Shown: positions 27,674 to 36,426 of the stretch, piece after piece
Numbering within the stretch: the first letter of the stretch is position 1
How the letters are laid out: each line of letters begins with the position of its first letter
Source: Fibrobacter sp. UBA4297
GTDB taxonomy: Bacteria > Fibrobacterota > Fibrobacteria > Fibrobacterales > Fibrobacteraceae
NCBI RefSeq assembly: GCF_002394865.1
Contig: NZ_DGUZ01000021.1
Span: 69,583-133,582, forward strand
Reading direction: 5' to 3'
Length of the DNA stretch: 64,000 bases
Notes under the pieces: model-generated
The model's input: the letters and a program-made list of their open reading frames with translations, nothing else
Told to the model about the DNA's origin: nothing
The model's database searches: none
Program-made: the position numbers and the translations under genes

Positions 27674-27828
27674 CTATTATCCCGACGAAAAGAAGTAATA
27701 GAAGGCAAACAAACTTTCGCATTTGGGTAAAAAATGCAAACATATTCCCTTTTCTTTCACTTTTTCACTCTTCAAGCGTAATTTTTTTATATTTTTGGGG
27801 AAAACCTAACCAATATAAGAGGTATTTT

Positions 27829-28026
27829 ATGGCAATTACGAAAGTTTGGCTCGATGAATCTAGCGACGAATGCGTCTCCTGCGGCGCTTGCGAAGCAACT
27901 TGCGATGCAGTCTTCTCCGTTCCGGAAAAGATGGTCGTTAAGGAAGGCGTTGATTACAGCGCATACGAAAACGAAATCAAGGACGCAGCTGACAGCTGCC
28001 CGGCCGGCGTGATCAAGTTCTCGTAA
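27829..28026 (+). CDS. Single-cluster 4Fe-4S ferredoxin
   Basis: The protein has 65 aa. CVSCGACEATC supplies three cluster ligands and CPAG near the C-terminus the fourth, the pattern of single-[4Fe-4S] ferredoxins. It carries low-potential electrons. The ATG at 27829 follows AAGAGGTATTTT. A longer reading frame to 27595 crosses the GC-rich repeat and is rejected. It is monocistronic, with a strong terminator. Confidence 0.93.
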   Translation: MAITKVWLDESSDECVSCGACEATCDAVFSVPEKMVVKEGVDYSAYENEIKDAADSCPAGVIKFS

Positions 28027-28047
28027 TTCGAGCATTTAGGCAAAGTT

Positions 28048-28065
28048 ATCGCGGAACCCCGCGAT
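28048..28065. other. Small perfect hairpin
   Basis: ATCGCGG and CCGCGAT close an AACC loop between the ferredoxin stop codon and its terminator. Confidence 0.5.
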
Positions 28066-28101
28066 GGTACGAAGCTTTGCTTATCTTGTAAGATTGAACA
28101 C

Positions 28102-28140
28102 AAAAACAGCACTCGATTCTATCGAGTGCTGTTTTTGTTT
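28102..28140 (+). terminator. Strong ferredoxin terminator
   Basis: AACAGCACTCGAT (28105-28117) pairs with ATCGAGTGCTGTT (28121-28133), with T after and A before, so it may work both ways. Confidence 0.93.
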
Positions 28141-28154
28141 GTTTTCGCATTTGT

Positions 28155-28224
28155 CACCCCGGATTCATTCCGGGGTCACCTTTTCCGTTAAAAAGGCGAT
28201 GCCGGAACGGAGTCCGGCATGACA
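28155..28224. repeat. Two repeat hairpins, including ATGCC-stem copy 3
   Basis: ACCCCGG (28156-28162) pairs with CCGGGGT (28170-28176); then ATGCCGGA (28199-28206) pairs with TCCGGCAT (28213-28220), followed by GACA. The second hairpin is the third copy of the ATGCC family and lies 20 bp past the stop codon of tex. Confidence 0.75.
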
Positions 28225-28244
28225 GTGTAAAGCGCGACTCTCGG

Positions 28245-30635
28245 CTAGAAGCCCTTTTTCATGGACTTAAGAAGAGCATTCAGCTTGGCGGGCTGAGCGG
28301 CGTTTGCCTTCTTCGGAGCAAAGCCCGGGCGTTCCTTACCGGCAATCTTGTTCTTGAGGTCGGCAATCGTTGCATGACCCTGGATGCCACCCTGCGGGCG
28401 AGCACCACCGTCGCGATGACCGAAGTTACCACGCGGGCCTCCCACGCGCTGACCACGAGGACCGTTTGCGCCAGCACCGGCAACACCGTCCGTCTGTTCC
28501 TGCTTCATGGAAAGGCTGATGCGCTTCTGGTTTGCATCGACTGCAACCACGCGAACCTTCACCACGTCACCGACCGTAAGCACGTCCTTAGCGTCCGTCA
28601 CATACTTGTCGCTGATTTCAGAAATGTGAACGAGACCGTCCTGATGCACGCCGATGTCCACGAAAGCACCGAAGTTAGCAACGTTGGTCACGACACCTTC
28701 CATCCAGCTACCCGTCACGAGGTCGTTGATGGTCTTGATGCGGTCATCGAACTTAGCATAACGGAATTCCTTACGCGGGTCGCGGCTCGGCTTCTGGAGT
28801 TCCTTGAGGATATCTTCCAAAGTAGCACGACCGACTTCGTCGGAGAGGAATTCGTCGAGCTTGATGCCCTTCACAGCGTCTGCATTGCCGACAATTTCCT
28901 TGACCGGAACGCCGACCTTTTCAGCCATCTTTTCGACAAGAGCGTAGTTTTCAGGATGCACGGCGGAATCGTCGAGCGGATTTTCAGCACCCGGGATACG
29001 CATAAAGCCAGCAGCTTGTTCGAACGCCTTCGGGCCAAAGCCCTTCACCTTCTTCAAGTCTTCGCGACTTGCATAAGCGCCGTTTTCTTCACGGTACTTC
29101 ACAATCGCTTCAGAGAGCGTGTTGCTGAGGCCTGCCACGTGAGAGAGGAGCGGAGCAGAAGCGCTGTTCACGTCAACACCGACCATGTTCACGCAGCTTT
29201 CTACGACTTCGTCCAAACGCTTCTTGAGTTCGCGCTGGTTCACGTCGTGCTGGTACTGGCCCACGCCAATGGACTGCGGATCGACCTTGACAAGTTCAGC
29301 GAGTGGGTCCTGCAAGCGGCGGCCAATAGAAATAGCGCCACGGGTCGTCACGTCTTCCTTCGGGAATTCGGCGATAGCGATCATGCTTGCGCTATAGACA
29401 GAAGCACCCGCTTCAGAAACGATAACGCGCGGCGGAACCTTGCCCTTGAACTTGAGAGCCATTTCACCACAGAAAGCGTCCGTTTCGCGGCTTGCCGTAC
29501 CATTACCAATAGCGATGAGGTCAATCTGATACTTGTCGATGAGGCTCATCAGATAAACTGCGGCTCCGGCCTTGTCGTTCCACGGTTCATGCGGCTTGAT
29601 GATGCCGTGATCCATGAACTTGCCGTTTTTGTCGAGCACAGCGACCTTGCAACCCGTACGGAAACCCGGGTCGAGGGCGAGCACAGCCTTGTGGCCTGCC
29701 GGAGCGGCGAGCAAAACGTCCTGGAGGTTCTTGGAGAACACCTTGAAAGCTTCTTCTTCGGCGGCGTCCTTGAGGAGGAGGCGCACTTCGCTTTCCATGC
29801 TCGGCTGGAGCAAGCGTTCCCAAGCGTCCTTGCACATATCTTCGAGATACGGCTTCCAGACAGAGTCGTGCTTGATGACCTGATTCTGGAGGTAACCGAT
29901 CATTTCTTCGTTCGGGACTTCGATGGAGAGGCGAAGCACCTTTTCCTTTTCGCCACGGCGGAGAGCGAGCATACGGTGGCTCGGGATCTTGGAGACCGGT
30001 TCGCTAAAGTCGTAGTAGTCCTTGAACTTGGTTTCTTGCTTTTCGAAATCCTTCTTGACCTTGGAAACCATAACACCAGTCTTTTCGACCTTGTTGCGGA
30101 GGTACTGACGGTATTCGGCGTTGTCTGCAACTTCTTCGGCCAAGATGTCTGCAGCACCCTTGAGGGCGGCACGCGGGTCGGCAAGGCCTTTTTCTTCGGA
30201 CAAATAAATGCGTGCAATTTCTTCTGCCGTGTTTCCGGTATTTTCCTGAGCCCACATCAGGCGGGCAAGCGGTTCCAGACCAAGTTCCTTTGCAATCGTT
30301 GCGCGAGTACGCTTCTTCGGCTTGAACGGAGCGTAAATATCTTCGAGAAGAGTCTTGTCCTTGCAAGCTTCAATCTGTGCCTTGAGTTCCGGCGTGAGCT
30401 TGCCCTGTTCCTCGATGCTCTTGAGGATCGTTTCCTTGCGGTCCACAAGTTCCTGGAGGTAGTCGCGACGGTGGCTGATGTCGCGGAGTTCAATTTCGTT
30501 CAAAGTACCCGTCTGGTCCTTGCGGTAACGGGCGATAAAGGGGATCGTGCCCCCCTGGTCCATAAGTTCGAGCGCCTTAGATACGCGCCACACTTCAAGA
30601 TTCAGCTCTTCAGCAATAATCGCAGAAAAATCCAT
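28245..30635 (-). CDS. tex: Tex-family RNA-binding transcription accessory protein
   Basis: The protein has 796 aa. Tex has an N-terminal helical domain, a YqgF-like RNase H fold (about residues 325-450, with LALDPGFRTGCKVAV), helix-hairpin-helix segments and an S1 RNA-binding domain at about residues 645-715 (GVVTNVANFGAFVDIGVHQD). It binds RNA and the transcription machinery. After the S1 domain there is an extra 75-residue Gly/Arg/Pro-rich tail that the E. coli protein largely lacks. The gene stands alone. Confidence 0.96.
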   Translation of the reverse strand: MDFSAIIAEELNLEVWRVSKALELMDQGGTIPFIARYRKDQTGTLNEIELRDISHRRDYLQELVDRKETILKSIEEQGKLTPELKAQIEACKDKTLLEDIYAPFKPKKRTRATIAKELGLEPLARLMWAQENTGNTAEEIARIYLSEEKGLADPRAALKGAADILAEEVADNAEYRQYLRNKVEKTGVMVSKVKKDFEKQETKFKDYYDFSEPVSKIPSHRMLALRRGEKEKVLRLSIEVPNEEMIGYLQNQVIKHDSVWKPYLEDMCKDAWERLLQPSMESEVRLLLKDAAEEEAFKVFSKNLQDVLLAAPAGHKAVLALDPGFRTGCKVAVLDKNGKFMDHGIIKPHEPWNDKAGAAVYLMSLIDKYQIDLIAIGNGTASRETDAFCGEMALKFKGKVPPRVIVSEAGASVYSASMIAIAEFPKEDVTTRGAISIGRRLQDPLAELVKVDPQSIGVGQYQHDVNQRELKKRLDEVVESCVNMVGVDVNSASAPLLSHVAGLSNTLSEAIVKYREENGAYASREDLKKVKGFGPKAFEQAAGFMRIPGAENPLDDSAVHPENYALVEKMAEKVGVPVKEIVGNADAVKGIKLDEFLSDEVGRATLEDILKELQKPSRDPRKEFRYAKFDDRIKTINDLVTGSWMEGVVTNVANFGAFVDIGVHQDGLVHISEISDKYVTDAKDVLTVGDVVKVRVVAVDANQKRISLSMKQEQTDGVAGAGANGPRGQRVGGPRGNFGHRDGGARPQGGIQGHATIADLKNKIAGKERPGFAPKKANAAQPAKLNALLKSMKKGF

Positions 30636-30912
30636 TTGAGATTCCTACTTGTAGATTCCGTTTCCGGATTTGGGGTCCACCGAACCGTACACCCTTGTTT
30701 GGATAGCACAGCCCGCACGGCCCTCGTGATACACGCCCGGCAACAACCGCTGCCAGACACCCCGTTCGGGGGTCTACCGAATATAGCAAAAGAAAGTGTC
30801 AAATTTTCGACAGTTGAGGGTTAGGCTCAAAAAAGATGTCTGGACAGGGAGGAACGGGAAGAAAGACTAGCGCCAGGAGATACAGTTGAGACGGTTATCA
30901 TTTCTACATATT

Positions 30913-31220
30913 CTAAACCTGATTCCGCAAAGCACCAACGTCCTCCACGGAAAGGCCAGAACACGCTGCAATTTCTTCATCAGACAATTTGCCATTTGCT
31001 TAAACTATCGGACAACTCCTCAATAAAAAAAAGGAACTTTCAAAAGCTCTACAACCGTAAAAATGTACGAGTCTACAAACTGTTCACCTGTTTCCAAATC
31101 AATAGTCGATGCACGGTGAATAATGCGGTCGTCATTTTCAAAAATGCGGTACTGAGCAAGAGCAATGCCCCCGATACAAGACCGAGACTGGCTCCAGTCG
31201 GCTTCACATCGTAATTCCAT
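30913..31220 (-). pseudogene. Decayed Rpn-family nuclease remnant
   Basis: Two pieces of one Rpn-type protein survive. A 66-codon frame (31220 down to 31020) reads QYRIFENDDRIIHRAS then FTVVELLKVPFF, matching the middle of the intact Rpn protein (FNVFADDRYIRRAK, FAFVELPKFNK). A second piece ending at 30913 reads KLSDEEIAACSGLSVEDVGA, matching its C-terminus (EEITEFTELSEADVLA). Stops and a frame change separate them, and the N-terminal active-site region is missing. The rest of the 30636-31331 gap shows no gene. Confidence 0.75.
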
Positions 31221-31331
31221 TTTACGCCATGCTCCGTCTGATTTGCAACCATTTCATTATGGAAAATCTGTTTATATCAAATCAACAGAATCACAGTGGG
31301 ACAACATAGAAAAAAGAAATATATTTACGCT

Positions 31332-33689
31332 ATGGCATTACAAGATTACAACAAATTCCTCGAAGACAGTCTCGCTATTGACACCCGCTATCCAACGCTA
31401 GAAGAATTTCTTTTGGCTCTTGCAAATTGTATTCCTGAAAAGCCTTCCGAGGACGAAAAAAAACATATCATAGACAGCCAATTAGGCCGAAGAGTTATTT
31501 CAAAGAAAGACATCGTTGATTACCTGGCTTCTATGGGATTACGTTATGATTTAGTGATGCCATTATACATCTATATTATCAGACATCCTAGATTGAACAT
31601 AATGAGCAGAAATAGTTATCTGCATCTTATAATGTTCACATTATTTATAAACCGATATAATCTTAACGAGTATGCCGACATAAACAAGCATCCTTTAGAA
31701 GGATATTCCAGAATAACGGGTTTTACAGATTTTCTAAAAGAAACTGTTGTAAAAAAAGACGGTCACTATGATATCAAAATGCCCGAAGGAGATAATTCAG
31801 AATACCTAGACAATTTATACAACTGGCTAAATGGGAGCATTCCAACAATTGGGACTCTTGAACGTTTTTTACAACATGTAGCTTCTGTCGAAAATTCTCC
31901 CATAACCATGAACCGCAATAAAATTCTTGTCTTGTGGTTTTTCCAGTTCATGTCAAAAAATTATCCCCACGACGAAAAGCATTTCGCATCAAAAGAATAT
32001 CAAGATCAAAGGGAAAAAAATGATGATGAATTAGAGGAAATAGACAATCTTGTTGTTGGCCCTAAAATGCCCTATTCACTTGCAGATAATACCGAGCGAA
32101 TAGAAAAAGCCAAGGAAAAATATTCCATCGATGAATATCCGTTTATTGCTCAAATGCAAATCAAGCACCTTATTTACCAACATCGATATAAAGAAGCCAT
32201 GACAATAGTCCAAAATATTGTCCCGCTATTTTTCTATTTGAGTTCCAATGAAAATTGGGGTTGGTTTTCTCTTATTCTAAGTTTTGTTATTTTCAACTAT
32301 ACAGAAACAAAGGATAAGAAAGAAAAAATATCCTTAAAGAGTCTATTCAAAAGAATTTATAATCTTGGATGCATTTTTGAAATTGACGACAACCTTCTAG
32401 AACTGGAAAAAAAAGAAAACGAAGATATAATCGTTAATAAATACTGCCGTAGATTTAAAGAATGGAGAGATTGTCAGTATCATTATACACAACAAACAAA
32501 AAAAACACTCCCCTTTCCTAAGCCTGATTATAAAAAGGTGAATCAACACAGAGTTACATTCGGCGACGTGGTCAACTGCCCTCAATTGATTTTTTACACG
32601 CAAATTAACGAACCCAATATCGTATGCACACTATTGAAAAAAGGTGCTAAAATTAATGCATCGACACCAAGCAACGAATCTGCCTTATTTTGGAACCTAA
32701 TCAATCTTGATTTAACAACACACCTTAATTTTGGCAGAACAACGATGTGTCCGCCAGAATCAAAATTATTAATCAATAATAAAGAATTAAGTGATTATGT
32801 GTATGCTAGAAAAGAGGCTTATTTCAAAGTTATAAAAGGAAAAGATTTAGACAAAGACTTAGAAAACGGATACAACGTTTTCGTCGAATGCGCAGAAGAA
32901 CAACACAAAGATGCCTATAAAATTTTTGAAGCGCTCCTACCGCATTATCAAGACCCTAAAGGGAATTGGCCCTTATCAACTTTTCAAAAGAAAACTTTAT
33001 ATGGTCGAACCATTATAAATGTAGCCGTTTGCACTGGGGATATAGACATCATATCTTCTGTAATTGACTTATACAAAAAATACTGTGGAGAAAACAACAC
33101 TGATAAGTGGATGAATGAAATCGCAGAATTTCAACCTAGAACACCCGTTTTTTGGGTATCCCGATTATACCATTATCTCGAAGATCAAACGATTTCCTTA
33201 AAAAAATTACTATCAAATAATCCAACAACTAATTTTGTAGAATGGTCAAGATGTAATCCGCAATTGATTGCAAAAAGCTGGAACGCTGCATCGCCTTATA
33301 ACATCAAAAATTTCAGTGAAAATTACGAGCTCGTTCAAAACGACTTAGCCAATCCAATCATGTCAATAATACAAAATTTACAGCTATATTGGGAACATCG
33401 TTACATCAAGGAAAAATTACCCGAAAATAAACTACTAGCTATTCTACAACTTCTTTTAGATAATCACGCAGACCCATTAGTAATGATCGACGGAACAACT
33501 ATCAATTTTTCGAAAGAGTTTAACGCACTACACCATGCCATATACAATGGATGGCTTGGAGGGGTAAAAATGATGGTTGAACACATAAAAAATAAAGCGA
33601 AATTTGACGAGGAACCATACTTGAAATTTGCAGTACAACAGGATCCTAAAAAATGTAGGCAAATAGTGGAATATCTGTCATCCCTTTAA
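31332..33689 (+). CDS. Large ankyrin-like protein in AT-rich DNA
   Basis: The protein has 785 aa from the ATG at 31332; an ATG twelve codons earlier is possible. The first 400 residues are helical and unrecognised, with many Lys and Asn. Later parts have ankyrin-like helix-loop-helix pairs: IVCTLLKKGAKINASTP, YGRTIINVAVCTGDIDII and FNALHHAIYNGWLGGVKMMV. Base composition is clearly more AT-rich than the core genes around it, a sign of transfer. It stands before an antiviral-type gene and may belong to a defence island, but its own role is unknown. Confidence 0.72.
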   Translation: MALQDYNKFLEDSLAIDTRYPTLEEFLLALANCIPEKPSEDEKKHIIDSQLGRRVISKKDIVDYLASMGLRYDLVMPLYIYIIRHPRLNIMSRNSYLHLIMFTLFINRYNLNEYADINKHPLEGYSRITGFTDFLKETVVKKDGHYDIKMPEGDNSEYLDNLYNWLNGSIPTIGTLERFLQHVASVENSPITMNRNKILVLWFFQFMSKNYPHDEKHFASKEYQDQREKNDDELEEIDNLVVGPKMPYSLADNTERIEKAKEKYSIDEYPFIAQMQIKHLIYQHRYKEAMTIVQNIVPLFFYLSSNENWGWFSLILSFVIFNYTETKDKKEKISLKSLFKRIYNLGCIFEIDDNLLELEKKENEDIIVNKYCRRFKEWRDCQYHYTQQTKKTLPFPKPDYKKVNQHRVTFGDVVNCPQLIFYTQINEPNIVCTLLKKGAKINASTPSNESALFWNLINLDLTTHLNFGRTTMCPPESKLLINNKELSDYVYARKEAYFKVIKGKDLDKDLENGYNVFVECAEEQHKDAYKIFEALLPHYQDPKGNWPLSTFQKKTLYGRTIINVAVCTGDIDIISSVIDLYKKYCGENNTDKWMNEIAEFQPRTPVFWVSRLYHYLEDQTISLKKLLSNNPTTNFVEWSRCNPQLIAKSWNAASPYNIKNFSENYELVQNDLANPIMSIIQNLQLYWEHRYIKEKLPENKLLAILQLLLDNHADPLVMIDGTTINFSKEFNALHHAIYNGWLGGVKMMVEHIKNKAKFDEEPYLKFAVQQDPKKCRQIVEYLSSL

Positions 33690-33720
33690 CAATCACAAAT
33701 TCTAACCATTAAAAAGGAAA

Positions 33721-33754
33721 AATGGCGAAATTCGAAAGAATTCGCCATTTTTTT
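33721..33754 (+). terminator. Terminator of the ankyrin-like gene
   Basis: AATGGCGAA (33721-33729) pairs with TTCGCCATT (33741-33749), followed by a T run. Confidence 0.88.
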
Positions 33755-33868
33755 GCATTCAAAAAAAATCGTGAACTTTCTACACGTGCAATCCGGATTC
33801 GATTTAACAATATTCGGTAGGGAAACGCGGAAACACCCGCTTCTTTCACACAACCTATCGAGGTCTTT

Positions 33869-34117
33869 ATGTCCCACATTTCCACCGACAAGCGCATTAA
33901 CGATTTCTGCAACGCCCTCATTCGAAGCAAGCGTTGGGAATTCATCCAAGGCAAAACACACCCTTCGCTCAGGCACATCACAAAGGGTGGTTTCAAGACA
34001 CTTATCGTGTCAAGTACGCCTAGCAACAACTACGCCTACGAAATGATGCGTCGCGAATACAACCATTACATTCGCGAGTTTCTCATTCAAACAGGTGTAA
34101 TCCAAGCGACAGCCTAA
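33869..34117 (+). CDS. Small protein, possibly HicA-like, upstream of the viperin-like gene
   Basis: The protein has 82 aa; CGAGGTCTTT precedes the ATG. A helix (INDFCNALIRSKRWEF) is followed by strands with GKTHPSLRH and KTLIVSSTPSNN and a C-terminal helix. The order and the His in GKTHPSLRH recall the small double-stranded-RNA-binding fold of HicA toxins, but the match is loose. The C-terminal half has a clear relative in the remnant at 54708-54905. It lies 66 bp upstream of the viperin-like gene and is probably co-transcribed. Confidence 0.7.
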   Translation: MSHISTDKRINDFCNALIRSKRWEFIQGKTHPSLRHITKGGFKTLIVSSTPSNNYAYEMMRREYNHYIREFLIQTGVIQATA

Positions 34118-34183
34118 CCTACGCTTAGTAGCCGCGCATCTTGCACAATTTCAACAAATCATCATTTTAAAAAGGAAAAACCT

Positions 34184-35203
34184 ATGAATTTCAAGACCAT
34201 CGTCATTAATTGGCACATTACCGAGACCTGCAACTATCACTGCAAATTTTGCTTTGCTAAGTGGAACAAGCCTACAGAAATCTGGAGCAATCCGGAAAAT
34301 GTACGGAATGTTCTTGCCAACATTAGCCAGCACTTTCGCAGCCAAGGCTATTTTCACATCCGTTTGAACATTGTCGGTGGTGAGCCGATTTTATTCCCCG
34401 AACGATTGTGGAACGTGGTAGAAACGGCATATTCTCATGAGATGGAAATTTCCATTATCACCAATGGCAGCCACCTCGAAAATATTCGACCTTTTGCACA
34501 TCTGATTTCGCAAGTCGGGATTTCCATCGATTCGCTTGATCATGAGACCAATCTGAATATCGGTCGAGAATGTGGCGGCAAGACTATTCCGTTAGAGACT
34601 CTCCGTCAGAAAATTGAAGACATCCGCAAGGTTAATCCCGATATCAAAATTAAGTTGAATACGGTTGTAAGCATGCACAACTACAACGAAGTCCTCGTAG
34701 AGCGTTTTGCCGAACTCCATATCGACAAGTGGAAAATTCTGCGCCAAAGGCCATTCAACGGAAACCACGGCGTTAGCGATTACCAATTCTACGCCTTTCT
34801 CAGAAACAACTTCAATGAAAAATTCATGCAAACGAACGTACCGGAACATCGCGAGGATATGCTAACAGCATTCATTGGTTGCGAAGATATCGAGAAACCC
34901 AGTGAGCCGCAACAAGTGATTTTCATCGAAGACAACGATGCAATGACCGAAAGTTACTTGATGATTTCGCCAGATGGTCGCCTTTTCCAAAACGGGAATA
35001 TAGAATACGCTTACAGCCGCCCATTGACAGAAGTCCCATTCGCAGAAGCTTTATCCGATATTAAATTCGACAACGAAAAATTCGAAAGTCGTTACGGGAC
35101 TTGGCTAACACAAGATGCGGTAAACAAGATGGAGAGATTCTTCCATGTCGTCGAGGACGATTATGGCGATTTCGAATGTTTTGCAGAGCTCAGCGACGAC
35201 TAA
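34184..35203 (+). CDS. Prokaryotic viperin-like radical-SAM protein (pVip)
   Basis: The protein has 339 aa. The N-terminus INWHITETCNYHCKFCFAKW places the three cluster cysteines at residues 16, 20 and 23 in the viperin style. RLNIVGGEPIL, VGISIDSLDHETNLNIGR, KLNTVVSMHNYNE and DKWKILRQRPF line up with conserved viperin segments. Viperins convert a nucleoside triphosphate to its 3'-deoxy-3',4'-didehydro form, which ends viral RNA chains; prokaryotic homologs protect against phages. Unlike animal viperin there is no amphipathic N-terminal helix. The substrate nucleotide cannot be read from sequence. An 82-aa gene precedes it, and a terminator follows. Confidence 0.87.
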   Translation: MNFKTIVINWHITETCNYHCKFCFAKWNKPTEIWSNPENVRNVLANISQHFRSQGYFHIRLNIVGGEPILFPERLWNVVETAYSHEMEISIITNGSHLENIRPFAHLISQVGISIDSLDHETNLNIGRECGGKTIPLETLRQKIEDIRKVNPDIKIKLNTVVSMHNYNEVLVERFAELHIDKWKILRQRPFNGNHGVSDYQFYAFLRNNFNEKFMQTNVPEHREDMLTAFIGCEDIEKPSEPQQVIFIEDNDAMTESYLMISPDGRLFQNGNIEYAYSRPLTEVPFAEALSDIKFDNEKFESRYGTWLTQDAVNKMERFFHVVEDDYGDFECFAELSDD

Positions 35204-35214
35204 ATTTTATTTCC

Positions 35215-35251
35215 AGCCAAAACTCCACATATTTCCGAGTTTTGGCTTTTT
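35215..35251 (+). terminator. Terminator of the viperin-like gene
   Basis: AGCCAAAACTC (35215-35225) pairs with GAGTTTTGGCT (35237-35247), followed by T. Confidence 0.9.
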
Positions 35252-35357
35252 AATCCCACACCAAAAAAACACTTACAACACGTTTCCATTTAAACGCATA
35301 CAAAACCATCCACCCCTCCGTTCCTTTAGTTACTTTTGGGGCATAACAGGAGCGTAT

Positions 35358-36347
35358 ATGATGTTTGGTTTTCGTACCCTTTTCGCATTGGGTCTGTTTG
35401 GCGTTTTCGCCACGGGCGCTTTTGCTCAAGATTTTTGCAACACAGCAACCCACAGCGGCGAAAGCACGGTCGTCACCTCCAACGACATTAACGATATCGG
35501 TAACTACAGTTACGAACTCTGGGCCGACATCGGCAACAACTCCGCCACATTCTATACCGACGGTTCGTTCTCTTGCGAATTCAACAACGTGAACGATTAC
35601 CTCTGCCGCGAAGGCATCCGCTACGGCATGAACAGCGGACTCAAGTACACTGACCTCGGACACCTTTACGCCGACTTCAAACTGACCGACCCGTCTTTCA
35701 AAAGCTATTCCAACGTGACTTACTCGTACATCGGTGTTTACGGCTGGTCGCAGGACCCGCTCATCGAATGGTACATCGTCGACACCTGGAGCCCGTATCG
35801 CCCGAACTGGATTGGCAAATCTACTGCAAACTGTGACGAATGCGGCTTGCGCGGCACCATCACCGTTGACGGCGCCACCTACGAAGTCTACGTCGACAAA
35901 GTCCAACGCGGTTCCATCGAAGGCGACAACACGCCCTTCACGCAGTACTTCAGCGTGCGTAAGAGCAAGCGTTCTTGCGGAACAATCGACATTACCGCCC
36001 ACTTTGACGGATGGAAGAGCTTAGGACTTGAACTCGGCAACTCCATGTACGAAGCGAAGGTGCTCGGCGAAGCAGGCCAATACCCCGAAAACGGAAACGC
36101 CTCCGGCACACTCGACTTCGCCTACGCCAAGGTCTACACAAGCGACACCAAAACCACATCACTTTCAAAGTTTGCACCGAAAACAAAGCCCATCAGCAAC
36201 GTACAGGTATTCGACCTGCAGGGCAAAAAACTCGGGAATGTGAACGCCAATGGCGATATTAAGAGCGCCATCAAGAACAAGTTCCACAACACGGGCGTTT
36301 ATATGGTAAAGCTCGGCTCCGCAATGAAGAGCATCTCCGTGAAATAA
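35358..36347 (+). CDS. Secreted GH11 endo-1,4-beta-xylanase
   Basis: The protein has 329 aa; AACAGGAGCG precedes the ATG at 35358. A signal peptide ends at AFA near residue 23. Residues about 25-260 form a GH11 jelly roll: YIGVYGWSQDPLIEWYIVD carries the nucleophile Glu near residue 137, and VLGEAGQY carries the likely acid/base Glu near residue 238. It should cut xylan internally. The last 60 residues (VQVFDLQGKKL, GVYMVKL) resemble a type IX secretion C-terminal sorting domain. Only one catalytic domain is present. It is monocistronic. Confidence 0.9.
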   Translation: MMFGFRTLFALGLFGVFATGAFAQDFCNTATHSGESTVVTSNDINDIGNYSYELWADIGNNSATFYTDGSFSCEFNNVNDYLCREGIRYGMNSGLKYTDLGHLYADFKLTDPSFKSYSNVTYSYIGVYGWSQDPLIEWYIVDTWSPYRPNWIGKSTANCDECGLRGTITVDGATYEVYVDKVQRGSIEGDNTPFTQYFSVRKSKRSCGTIDITAHFDGWKSLGLELGNSMYEAKVLGEAGQYPENGNASGTLDFAYAKVYTSDTKTTSLSKFAPKTKPISNVQVFDLQGKKLGNVNANGDIKSAIKNKFHNTGVYMVKLGSAMKSISVK

Positions 36348-36382
36348 GTTCTTTTTCATAACAAACCACACTCTAATCATCA

Positions 36383-36413
36383 AGCTTGCGATTTCCCCAA
36401 TCGCAGGCTTTCT
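36383..36413 (+). terminator. Probable xylanase terminator
   Basis: AGCTTGCGATT (36383-36393) pairs with AATCGCAGGCT (36399-36409) with one wobble pair, followed by a short T-rich stretch. Confidence 0.6.
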
Positions 36414-36426
36414 TATATTTAAAACA

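Noticed and set aside
27595..27828. Upstream extension of the ferredoxin reading frame
   Set aside because: The added 78 residues come from the GC-rich repeat and AT-rich leader; the ATG at 27829 has a ribosome site and fits ferredoxin length.
28374..30824. 816-codon open frame on the plus strand opposite tex
   Set aside because: It is the antisense shadow of tex; no ribosome site or family features, and tex is a clear conserved gene.
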